5,287 bases of DNA from Acidobacteriota bacterium (GTDB lineage: Bacteria; Acidobacteriota; Terriglobia; Terriglobales; Acidobacteriaceae). This document shows, in pieces, positions 1 through 5,287 of the stretch (its first letter is position 1; every line of letters begins with the position of its first letter). Below the pieces are notes generated by a model. The model had not been told where the DNA came from, did not search any database, and saw only the letters and a program-made list of their open reading frames with translations. The position numbers and the translations under genes were made by a program. The stretch lies in assembly GCA_021781255.1 (NCBI GenBank), contig JAJXXG010000261.1, positions 1 to 5,287 of the forward strand. The letters are read 5' to 3'.

Positions 1-1057
1 CGCGCCATGCCTGGTTCCATCCCGGCAAGCCGCTGCTGCAGCCGCAGTCGCTGCGCCAGCGCTCCACGCCGTGCATGCAACTCCACGATGTGTTGTCCCG
101 TATCTCGCATTCCCACTCCGGCGGATACTCCGCCAGAAAGTTCCCATAGTTGGTCAGCTTGACGGTCTCGTCCTCTTCCAGCAGGCGCAGCGCATACGCC
201 AGCGCCATCTCGCCGTGCTTGTGGTGGTGCCCATAGGACTCGCCATCCGTGGCCACATGCACCAGTTGCGGCTGCGCGCTGTCCTTGAAGCCCGCCTTCA
301 GCCGCGCCGCAAACGCCTCGCCGGAGTTCAGCAGCCCCTCAAACGCAATCGCCCGCGACGTCGGCCCGTCATAGAAAAACACCGCAATCGACGCCCCGGA
401 CGCAAAGCGCACAAGATACGGACGCCGCGTATCCACCGTCGCGTCCGGCGTATCAATCCAGCTCGTTTCCGTGTGCCCGGCCGTCTCCTTCAGCATCCGG
501 ATCCGCCGGCACTGGTGCGGCGCCAGCAGCGTGAACTTGATGCCGTGATCGGCCAGAAGCTCCAGCGTCTCCGTGTCCGCCGCCGTCTCCGCCAGCCACA
601 TCCCCTCCGGCGGCGCGCCATAGTGGTAGAGATAATCCGCAATGCCCCAGCGAATCTGCGTAATCCGGTCCCGGCGGCTCGCCAGCGGCATGATCATGTG
701 GTTGTAGCCCTGCGCCATCGCCGAGCTGTGACCCTTGAACGCGCTCCGGCTGCGCCGCTCCCCGTCCAGAATCATCCGGTGCGTCCGCGGCGCATACTCC
801 TTCAGCCAGTTCAGCAGCGTCGGACCGAAGTTGAAGCTCACCCGCGAATAGTTGTTCACAATTCGCGTGATCTGGTTCCTGTTGTTCTGCACGCGCGCCG
901 CGCCGTTCGTCGCGTAGCACTCCGCGCAGACGCGCTCATTCCAGTCGTGATACGGTGCGGCAGAGTCCTGCGTCTCCACCGTTTCCAGCCACGGATTTTC
1001 ACGCGGCGGCTGATAAAAGTGACCATGAATGCAGACAAAACGTTTACTCGAAGCCAT
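1..1057 (-). CDS. GH57-like DUF3536 protein (C-terminus beyond window)
   Basis: Reading the minus strand from ATG at 1057 gives 352 codons without a stop, running off the window edge. The protein opens MASSKRFVCIHGHFYQPP, the GH57 region 1 signature (HGHFYQPP, residues 11-18). MWLAE (153-157) resembles the GH57 nucleophile motif, with Glu157 as candidate nucleophile. TDGESYGHHH (270-279) resembles the motif carrying the acid/base Asp, here Asp271. The layout matches the N-terminal GH57-like domain of DUF3536 proteins, which are related to alpha-amylases and 4-alpha-glucanotransferases; the actual substrate is unknown. There is no signal peptide, so it is probably cytoplasmic and may act on alpha-glucan storage polymer (inference). 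ATG 1057 is chosen because the conserved region starts a few residues later, although the frame stays open upstream; no good Shine-Dalgarno is seen. It lies 52 bases after the DNA glycosylase stop on the same strand, so co-transcription is plausible. Codon use is GC-rich, unlike the cassette at 1815-4948. Confidence 0.88.
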   Translation of the reverse strand, partial: MASSKRFVCIHGHFYQPPRENPWLETVETQDSAAPYHDWNERVCAECYATNGAARVQNNRNQITRIVNNYSRVSFNFGPTLLNWLKEYAPRTHRMILDGERRSRSAFKGHSSAMAQGYNHMIMPLASRRDRITQIRWGIADYLYHYGAPPEGMWLAETAADTETLELLADHGIKFTLLAPHQCRRIRMLKETAGHTETSWIDTPDATVDTRRPYLVRFASGASIAVFFYDGPTSRAIAFEGLLNSGEAFAARLKAGFKDSAQPQLVHVATDGESYGHHHKHGEMALAYALRLLEEDETVKLTNYGNFLAEYPPEWECEIRDNTSWSCMHGVERWRSDCGCSSGLPGWNQAWR

Positions 1058-1109
1058 GAACAATCCAATCGCACAGCGGGCCTCTACGCGGCATGCCCGG
1101 CCATTCAGC

Positions 1110-1814
1110 CTATTGTAGGCTTGCCCGCCCGGCTGGCACGCCCGGCTTTGCCAGGTCGCACGCCCGCCACAGATACCAGCTCGCCACGGAACGAAACGGC
1201 GCCCAGCGCTTCCCCCGCTTCAGCAGCACCTCCGCCTTCGGCAGGTCGGCCGCTTCAAGCGGCCGCGATTTCGGCAGCCGCTGAAACGTCAGCGCAAATC
1301 CCTTCCGCACGCCATAGTCCGTCACCGGAAACACATCCGGCCGCCCCATGCGAAAAATCAGCAGCATCTCCACCGTCCAGGGGCCAATGCCGCGCACCGC
1401 CGTCAGCCGCTCCACAATCTCCGCATCCGTCATCCTGCGAATCGCCGCGTGCGCCGGCACCGTACCATCCAGCGTCTTCGCCGCCAGGTCGCGCAGCGCC
1501 TTGATCTTGTTGCCGGAAACGCCCGCCGCCCGCAGCGGCTCGTCCGGCGTCTTCAGCAGCAGCTCCGGAGTCGGGTCGCCGCCAAAGTACTCTCGCACCC
1601 GCCGGTGAATCGTGGCCGCCGCCTTGCCATGCAGTTGCTGATACAGAATCGACTCCAGCAGCGACTCAAACGGCGACGGCGAAGGATCCAGCCGCAGCGT
1701 GAATCCGCCCACGCGGTCCATCAGCGCGCCCAGCTTCGCGTCGCTCGCCCTCAGATGCGCCACCGCCTCCACCGCATCAAACGGCAGCTTCCTGCTCCGC
1801 CCATCATGAATCAT
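1110..1814 (-). CDS. AlkA-type DNA-3-methyladenine glycosylase (HhH-GPD)
   Basis: A 234-residue base-excision repair enzyme expected to excise alkylated purines such as 3-methyladenine. SILYQQLHGKAA (55-66) is the typical start of the HhH-GPD fold. The helix-hairpin-helix is LTAVRGIGPWTVEM (137-150). DVFPVTDYGVRKG (160-172) carries the expected catalytic Asp166. SVASWYLWR (209-217) is the family's C-terminal helix. There is no four-cysteine iron-sulphur loop, which argues against endonuclease III or MutY. It lacks the extra N-terminal domain of E. coli AlkA and is closer to the compact AlkA2/Mag1 type. ATG 1814 is chosen because the 30-residue upstream extension in frame (to 1904) lies in sequence foreign to the gene. 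No strong Shine-Dalgarno precedes it. The first 74 bases recur exactly at 4949-5022. The start overlaps the GT87 stop (TATGATTCATGA), so translation may be coupled to GT87. Confidence 0.92.
   Translation of the reverse strand: MIHDGRSRKLPFDAVEAVAHLRASDAKLGALMDRVGGFTLRLDPSPSPFESLLESILYQQLHGKAAATIHRRVREYFGGDPTPELLLKTPDEPLRAAGVSGNKIKALRDLAAKTLDGTVPAHAAIRRMTDAEIVERLTAVRGIGPWTVEMLLIFRMGRPDVFPVTDYGVRKGFALTFQRLPKSRPLEAADLPKAEVLLKRGKRWAPFRSVASWYLWRACDLAKPGVPAGRASLQ
1741..1814 (+). repeat. 74-bp direct repeat, left copy (intact gene start)
   Basis: This is identical base for base to 4949-5022 in the same orientation, by direct comparison of the two stretches. It holds codons 1-24 plus two bases of codon 25 of the intact DNA glycosylase on the minus strand. 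The identity ends on the right exactly at the start codon: the next base is A here and G in the other copy. On the left the preceding base is G here and T in the other copy. Confidence 0.97.
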
Positions 1815-3249
1815 AGGAAAACAGTGTAGCGCGTGCGCATTGCATACTGGCGCCCTTCCGCAGAGTGTGATTTTTCTCGCCTGCGCAAAGGGATCCTGAA
1901 GCATTCGCTGGCGCTAACGGCATCTTTTCGGACTCCCCGTGATCCTGCATCTCAGCCTTGATGCGAGCGTACCGCATATACACCCAGAGATAGAAAATGG
2001 CCGTGATCAGCAGCATAACCGGAGCCGGAAAGACCTGTACGGCGATCAATATCTGGTCGGACAGACGAGTCGCAGGGAGGTGCAGAGCATGAAGGAGAGA
2101 AAAGGTAAATGCCCAAAAGAGATCCCCGGTCAACACGAGTGCACCGGCATTCACCAGGAGTGCAAGCCACCGGATCACTCCGCCTTCAACCCAGAGCATG
2201 GCGCAAGCGGGAATCGTGAGTAGCAGGAGTTTGGCGTCGTATTGCCGATGGTAGATAGGCAACATGGAAAGAGCGGCAATTGACGCGAGCGCCAACCAGG
2301 TCCTCGCCCGCGAGGGCCGGGACCGCACAGTGACAAACACCCATATAAGCAGTAGCGGCGCACACACAAGATAGGTGGCTGTGTTGTAGAACTGAGGATC
2401 GCCCCGAAAAACGCTGAAGACAGTTTGCAGACTTATGACCGACTCGATGCCGCGGGCGCCAGTTGAAGCGAGACTGGGATCGTTGATACCGCCGTGCGCC
2501 GAATAAGACGCGATATTTGAATGCAGTTCCTGTATCCAGTGTGGGGATACGTGCCAAACCCACAGGACTCCCGGAAGACATAGAACTACCGTCACCAAGA
2601 GTGTTTGCAGTGCACGCTTGCGGTAAGTCCCGCCGGCCAATAAGAAATAAAGCCAGACCAGGCCCGTATCGTGCGGCTTGATTGCCAGGCTAATCGCGAA
2701 ACAGAGGATGCCAGCCGCGACAAACCGTTCCCGAATAAAGCACCAGACGGCCACCACGCAAAGGCTGACAACAAGTGCGGCAGCATTGCATAAGATAATG
2801 AGCCCTTCACTGTTGGCGATAAGAAAACCTGCTAAAGCTCCGGAGAGAACTGGCGCGTAGTCTGCCCCGAGATTCCACATCAGAAACGATGCAAAGATCA
2901 GGCCCCCAACTGTAAGCCCGAACCAGAGTAACTCAGCCGATCTCAACGGCAGTGCTGCGATTGGAACAGCGAACGAGAACACGCTTGGTGGATAGGGGCA
3001 CCGCGTAACAATCGGGGAATTGCGCACGACATTCACTGGAAGCGGTCCTGCTTCTGCTTGATATATGCGCAGCACTTCACTTTCCATGTACGGATCACAA
3101 TTCTGAACAAGGCATCGAGCAGGGTAGTAAAGCGCTTTAAAATCCAGCATCGGAGTATTGCTGGCGTGTTCCAGGGCGACGCCCAGCAAAAGGAACACTG
3201 TGCTCCCGAGAAGCAGGAAAATATACCCGTCCACGCAGTCCTTTTTCAT
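1804..3249 (-). CDS. GT87 (DUF2029) polytopic membrane glycosyltransferase
   Basis: A 481-residue integral membrane protein with about 10-12 hydrophobic segments. Clear ones, counted from ATG 3249, lie near 9-28, 106-125, 135-170, 176-194, 213-232, 292-310, 317-334, 341-356, 358-376 and 399-425. Family marks are LDFKALYYPA (35-44), the NCDPYM loop (50-55) and IKPHD (190-194). GT87 enzymes are GT-C transferases using polyprenyl-phosphate sugars; PimE-type mannosyltransferases are the known example. Its acceptor and sugar here are unknown. The divergent GT2 could make its donor. GGAGG at 3261-3265 lies 11 bases before ATG 3249 and 5 bases before an in-frame TTG at 3255, so either may be used. 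The hydrophilic tail after about residue 428 looks non-conserved. The last three residues and the stop lie in the 74-base repeat belonging to the DNA glycosylase, so the C-terminus is a junction product and may be truncated. GC is clearly lower than in the flanks. Confidence 0.88.
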   Translation of the reverse strand: MKKDCVDGYIFLLLGSTVFLLLGVALEHASNTPMLDFKALYYPARCLVQNCDPYMESEVLRIYQAEAGPLPVNVVRNSPIVTRCPYPPSVFSFAVPIAALPLRSAELLWFGLTVGGLIFASFLMWNLGADYAPVLSGALAGFLIANSEGLIILCNAAALVVSLCVVAVWCFIRERFVAAGILCFAISLAIKPHDTGLVWLYFLLAGGTYRKRALQTLLVTVVLCLPGVLWVWHVSPHWIQELHSNIASYSAHGGINDPSLASTGARGIESVISLQTVFSVFRGDPQFYNTATYLVCAPLLLIWVFVTVRSRPSRARTWLALASIAALSMLPIYHRQYDAKLLLLTIPACAMLWVEGGVIRWLALLVNAGALVLTGDLFWAFTFSLLHALHLPATRLSDQILIAVQVFPAPVMLLITAIFYLWVYMRYARIKAEMQDHGESEKMPLAPANASGSLCAGEKNHTLRKGASMQCARATLFSYDS

Positions 3250-3260
3250 ATTCAACCTGC

Positions 3261-3265
3261 CCTCC
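3261..3265 (-). promoter_or_regulatory. Shine-Dalgarno of the GT87 gene
   Basis: GGAGG on the minus strand. It is 5 bases from in-frame TTG 3255 and 11 bases from ATG 3249, so spacing slightly favours TTG while codon type favours ATG. The two starts differ by only two residues. Confidence 0.6.
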
Positions 3266-3313
3266 GATCAGAAAAGAAACACAACGTCCGAATAACACAG
3301 CATAATGATCTCC

Positions 3314-3350
3314 TCAGGCATATGAGATTCAGTGCCTGAATGTCCAGGCA
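3314..3350. promoter_or_regulatory. Alternating TCAGGCA/TGCCTGA motifs in divergent intergenic region
   Basis: The region between the divergent GT87 and GT2 genes (3256-3473) contains TCAGGCA at 3314-3320, its inverse TGCCTGA at 3333-3339, and CAGGCA again at 3345-3350. These form two overlapping inverted repeats, with 12- and 6-base gaps. They could be an operator controlling both directions or a small hairpin. No convincing -35/-10 pair was found on either strand of this region, so the role is speculative. Confidence 0.35.
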
Positions 3351-3473
3351 ACTTCATGGTATGCCGCAGTGGAGTTTTGCTGCGCCCGTGTCATTGTCAT
3401 GCTAACCTAAGCCGTGAGCCGCGCTTTCGATTGACGGTTTTTGCCATATTCCCGCAACCCTGAAGCTGTGACA

Positions 3474-4202
3474 ATGTCTGGATTGAAATCAAACGATGAG
3501 ATAGAACCCTGCCTCACGGCAGTAATGCCTGTCTATAATGAGGCTGCCACCGTGGCCGAAGTCGTCAACGCAGTGTTGGCGCAGCGTCTGGTGCAGCAAC
3601 TGATCATCGTAGATGACTGTTCTCAGGACGGCACTTGGAGCCAACTCCAGCCGCTCGCGCAAATCGAACCGCGGATCAAACTCATCCGGCATGACGTGAA
3701 CCTGGGCAAAGGGGCGGCGTTGCGCACCGGCGTTGCACACGCGACTTCGGAAATCGTCATCATCCAGGATGCGGATCTGGAATACGACCCGGCCGAGTAT
3801 TTTCTGCTGATCTCGCCGATCCTGTCCAACAAGGCGGACGTCGTGTTCGGGTCGCGGTTCCACGGCGGCGGCGGTGCCCGCCGGGTCTTGTATTTCTGGC
3901 ATTCAGTGGGGAACAAGCTTCTCACGATGTGTTCGAACATGGCCACGAATTTGAACTTGACGGACATGGAGACGTGCTACAAGGCATTCCGCCGCGAGGT
4001 AATCCAGCAAATTCGGATTGAAGAGAACCGCTTCGGTTTCGAGCCGGAGATCACGGCCAAAGTCGCGAAGGCGAAGGTGCGAATCTACGAAGTCGGGATA
4101 TCTTACACAGGTCGTACTTATGCCGAAGGCAAAAAAGTGGGCTGGCGAGATGGCTTTCGCGCGATGTGGTGCATCTGGAAGTATAATTTCTGGATCAAAT
4201 GA
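3474..4202 (+). CDS. GT2 polyprenyl-phosphate sugar synthase (Dpm1-like)
   Basis: A 242-residue soluble GT-A enzyme of the dolichol-phosphate mannose synthase group, expected to transfer a sugar from a nucleotide donor to polyprenyl phosphate at the inner membrane face. Motifs in order: VMPVYNE (17-23); VDDCSQDGT (46-54); NLGKGAALRTG (76-86); the DXD-type metal/donor motif QDADLEYDP (98-106); FGSRF (125-129); DMETCYKAF (164-172); FGFEPEITAKVAK (187-199); and GRTYAEGKKVGW (213-224). There are no C-terminal membrane helices, so it is the short Dpm1 type, not the GtrB/ArnC type. ATG 3474 gives the usual short lead before the first beta strand. In-frame GTG 3468 and TTG 3441 are possible, and none has a strong ribosome site. 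The stop overlaps the methyltransferase start in ATGA, indicating one transcript. Specificity for mannose or glucose cannot be read from the sequence. Confidence 0.93.
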   Translation: MSGLKSNDEIEPCLTAVMPVYNEAATVAEVVNAVLAQRLVQQLIIVDDCSQDGTWSQLQPLAQIEPRIKLIRHDVNLGKGAALRTGVAHATSEIVIIQDADLEYDPAEYFLLISPILSNKADVVFGSRFHGGGGARRVLYFWHSVGNKLLTMCSNMATNLNLTDMETCYKAFRREVIQQIRIEENRFGFEPEITAKVAKAKVRIYEVGISYTGRTYAEGKKVGWRDGFRAMWCIWKYNFWIK

Positions 4203-4915
4203 CCAGTCAGCCCAATGCATTGGCCAATACAGCTGATTTTGAATTCGCCGCGCTGAATGAGGCGAGGAATTATCGCGCCGCTTTGCTTCGTGATTTTGAG
4301 TCGTATTTGCGGGGCAATGTGCTCGAGATCGGTGCTGGCATTGGCCAGATTACCTCCGAACTCCTGCAAATGCCGAAAATACAAAAGCTTTCTTCCATTG
4401 AGCCAGACCCGGCTTTCTGTGCCCGGTTGCGTGCCCGGATTCCCCAACACGATTTGCTGCAGGGAACCGTTAGCGATTTGCGGTCAGAAACGGAGTGGAA
4501 TGCCATTCTGAGCATTAATGTTTTGGAACATATTGAAATGGATCACGAGGAGTTGGCAGCCTACCACCGCTTGTTGCAGCCCGCGCGCGGCGCCCTTTGT
4601 CTGTTCGTCCCGGCGCGCCCTGAGATTTACGCGCCAATTGACAGGGATTTCGGCCATTTCCGCCGCTATACGCGCCTTGAGTTGCGAAGGAAGCTGGAGG
4701 GAGCCGGATTCGATCTTAGTTATTTCCGCTATTTCAACTTCGTTGGCTATTTCGCGTGGTGGGCGAGCTTCTGCTTGCTCAAGAAGCGATCCTTTGACGT
4801 GGCTTCAGTGCGGCTATTCGACCGCGCAATCTTTCCGGTGGTGCACCGTCTTGAATCTCGCATTTGCCCACCGCCCATCGGCCAAAGTCTGATGGCAGTA
4901 GCGGTGGCTCGCTAG
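4199..4915 (+). CDS. Class I SAM-dependent methyltransferase
   Basis: A 238-residue Rossmann-fold methyltransferase. Motif I is VLEIGAGIGQIT (41-52), the SAM-binding glycine loop. The acidic end of strand 2 is IEPD (67-70), which should hold the ribose hydroxyls. Motif IV is AILSINVLEHIE (102-113). FVPARPEIYAPIDRDFGHFR (136-155) is followed by RYTRLEL, as in methyltransferases often placed beside Dpm1-like GT2 enzymes. An aromatic and hydrophobic stretch, YFRYFNFVGYFAWWASFCLL (175-194), may contact membrane or a lipid-linked substrate (inference). The target is unknown; a glycan or polyprenyl-linked intermediate would fit. The start ATG overlaps the GT2 stop by four bases, and no separate strong Shine-Dalgarno is seen, so translational coupling is likely. 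The TAG stop at 4913-4915 shares a CTAG palindrome with the opposite-strand stop of the glycosylase remnant, 33 bases inside the right-hand edge of the inserted segment. Confidence 0.9.
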   Translation: MTSQPNALANTADFEFAALNEARNYRAALLRDFESYLRGNVLEIGAGIGQITSELLQMPKIQKLSSIEPDPAFCARLRARIPQHDLLQGTVSDLRSETEWNAILSINVLEHIEMDHEELAAYHRLLQPARGALCLFVPARPEIYAPIDRDFGHFRRYTRLELRRKLEGAGFDLSYFRYFNFVGYFAWWASFCLLKKRSFDVASVRLFDRAIFPVVHRLESRICPPPIGQSLMAVAVAR

Positions 4916-5022
4916 ACTATCTGCAGGAACGCAATTTCTCCTTCAGTTTCGCTCGCCCTCAGATGCGCCACCGCCTCCACCGCATCAAACGGCAGCTTCC
5001 TGCTCCGCCCATCATGAATCAT
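4912..5022 (-). pseudogene. Truncated 5' fragment of the DNA glycosylase gene
   Basis: Minus-strand ATG at 5022 begins a 36-codon frame. Its first 24 codons and two further bases are identical to the start of the DNA glycosylase at 1814 (MIHDGRSRKL onward). Identity stops at 4949. The frame then reads 11 codons of unrelated sequence and ends at TAG 4914-4912. It lacks the helix-hairpin-helix and catalytic Asp, so it cannot be an active glycosylase. It most likely marks the original position of the gene's start, still next to its native upstream region (5023-5104) and the divergent aldehyde dehydrogenase. If that native promoter is active, it now drives this stub and transcription antisense to the methyltransferase 3' end. 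Confidence 0.85.
4949..5022 (+). repeat. 74-bp direct repeat, right copy (gene remnant)
   Basis: The second exact copy of 1741-1814. It lies 33 bases past the methyltransferase stop and is followed by GC-rich sequence leading to the aldehyde dehydrogenase. The gene body that should continue from it is absent, so this copy is the non-functional one, although its outer side probably preserves the native upstream region. Confidence 0.97.
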
Positions 5023-5030
5023 GCATGGAG
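5020..5030 (+). repeat. 11-bp repeat CATGCATGGAG, copy 1
   Basis: CATGCATGGAG occurs here and again at 5086-5096, 66 bases apart, at the two ends of the native intergenic region (5023-5104). Its first three bases are the reverse complement of the remnant's ATG. Confidence 0.6.
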
Positions 5031-5085
5031 TCTATCGCACTGCCGCCCCGCTCCCCTCACCTAGTACCATCAAAGGCGTAGCACC

Positions 5086-5096
5086 CATGCATGGAG
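5086..5096 (+). repeat. 11-bp repeat CATGCATGGAG, copy 2
   Basis: The second copy of the motif at 5020-5030. It contains most of the GGAGG ribosome site of the aldehyde dehydrogenase and an in-frame ATG at 5087. It may be chance, a regulator site, or a small duplication. Confidence 0.6.
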
Positions 5097-5097
5097 G
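5093..5097 (+). promoter_or_regulatory. Shine-Dalgarno of the aldehyde dehydrogenase gene
   Basis: GGAGG lies 7 bases before GTG 5105. It decides the start in favour of GTG over ATG 5111 and over ATG 5087, which would overlap the site. Confidence 0.65.
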
Positions 5098-5104
5098 CTC
5101 CCCC

Positions 5105-5287
5105 GTGAAAATGCGCCCCGGAACGCCCACCGGATTTCTGCTCTGCGGCAAGGAATGGACGGACGGCGAGGCCCTCGAGGTCCGCTCGCCGTGGGATCAG
5201 GGCCTCGTGGGCCGCGTCACCATCGCCACACGCGCCGACGCTCGCCAGGCCTTGAGCCATGCCGTCGCCTGCATGCGCCGCACCCGC
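5105..5287 (+). CDS. Aldehyde dehydrogenase family protein, N-terminal part
   Basis: Sixty-one codons are open to the window edge. The read-through TGFLLCGKEWTDGEALEVRS, then PWDQGLVGRV (about residues 8-37), followed by an alternating Ala/Arg helix, matches the N-terminal NAD(P)-aldehyde dehydrogenase pattern: F..GGEW.dG....v.sP.d...vG.v. The catalytic Cys and Glu lie outside the window, so the substrate and activity are not determinable. GTG 5105 is the preferred start because GGAGG at 5093-5097 sits 7 bases upstream. In-frame ATG 5111 (13 bases from GGAGG) and ATG 5087 (would overlap the Shine-Dalgarno) are alternatives. Codon use is very GC-rich, like the GH57 and glycosylase genes, marking this as native backbone on the far side of the inserted cassette. 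It diverges from the glycosylase remnant over an 82-base gap. Confidence 0.8.
   Translation, partial: MKMRPGTPTGFLLCGKEWTDGEALEVRSPWDQGLVGRVTIATRADARQALSHAVACMRRTR

Larger units (their letters stand above)
1815..4948. other. Candidate inserted glycosylation cassette (3134 bp)
   Basis: The segment is bounded exactly by the two 74-base direct repeats and carries three whole sugar/lipid-modification genes: GT87 on minus, GT2 and methyltransferase on plus. Hand counts of single 60-base lines give 50%, 52%, 42% and 57% GC inside (2221, 2641, 3241, 4381) against 63%, 58% and 77% outside (601, 1621, 5161). No transposase, integrase, resolvase, tRNA end or matching terminal inverted repeat is visible. 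Insertion with duplication of the target is an inference from the repeat structure. Alternatives are integration of a circular molecule carrying the 74 bases, or an assembly error at the repeat. Confidence 0.7.

Noticed and set aside
453..920. Minus-strand 155-codon open frame inside the GH57-like gene
   Set aside because: It is in a different frame from the GH57 motifs and gives a Gly/Ala/Asp-rich sequence with no recognisable domain.
71..1504. Long plus-strand open frame of 477 codons across the left side
   Set aside because: It lies antisense to two well-supported minus-strand genes (GH57-like and DNA glycosylase). Its Arg/Pro/Ala-rich, low-complexity protein is the usual shadow in GC-rich DNA.
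1805..1904. N-terminal extension of the DNA glycosylase to 1904
   Set aside because: The extra 30 residues are encoded by cassette sequence in another frame of GT87, and the 74-base repeat shows that the native gene part begins at 1814.
3489..4515. Several minus-strand frames opposite the GT2 and methyltransferase genes
   Set aside because: They are antisense shadows of clearly recognisable enzymes with intact motifs and no features of their own.
1815..4948. Classic insertion sequence or transposon
   Set aside because: The two ends (AGGAAAACAG inward from the left, AACTGAAGGA inward from the right) do not form inverted repeats, and no transposase or integrase frame is present.
1..5287. CRISPR array, tRNA, rRNA or intrinsic terminator
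   Set aside because: No regularly spaced short repeats, no cloverleaf-like sequence and no GC hairpin followed by a T-run were seen on either strand.

Overview
The window reads as GC-rich bacterial chromosome. The flanking genes use G/C-ending codons heavily. A DUF3536-type GH57 protein beside an HhH-GPD DNA glycosylase and an aldehyde dehydrogenase would suit an Acidobacteriota (Terriglobia-like) genome. That placement is inference from gene content and style only.

Layout, left to right. Minus strand 1-1057: a GH57-like/DUF3536 protein, cut by the window edge at its C-terminus. Minus strand 1110-1814: a complete AlkA-type 3-methyladenine DNA glycosylase. Minus strand 1804-3249: a polytopic GT87 (DUF2029) glycosyltransferase that overlaps the glycosylase start by 11 bases. 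Next comes a divergent intergenic region of about 220 bases. Plus strand 3474-4202: a dolichol-phosphate-mannose-synthase-like GT2 enzyme. Plus strand 4199-4915: a class I SAM methyltransferase, overlapping the GT2 stop by ATGA. Minus strand 4912-5022: a 36-codon broken copy of the glycosylase 5' end. Plus strand 5105 to the window end: the N-terminus of an aldehyde dehydrogenase.

The main discovery is a perfect 74-base direct repeat at 1741-1814 and 4949-5022. It is the first 74 bases of the DNA glycosylase gene and ends exactly at its ATG. Everything between the copies (1815-4948, 3134 bases) is a self-contained three-gene glycosylation cassette of visibly lower GC. The simplest reading is a recent insertion immediately in front of the glycosylase start codon. 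It separated that gene from its native upstream region and former divergent neighbour, the aldehyde dehydrogenase, and left a truncated glycosylase start at the far side. No transposase, integrase or terminal inverted repeat is visible, so the mechanism is open.

How the genes may work together. The GT2 enzyme probably makes a polyprenyl-phosphate-sugar at the cytoplasmic face. The GT87 protein is of the GT-C type that uses such lipid-linked donors on the outer face of the membrane. The methyltransferase may modify the lipid or glycan. On the minus strand, GT87, glycosylase and GH57 genes are now arranged head to tail, so the DNA repair gene may now be expressed from the cassette.
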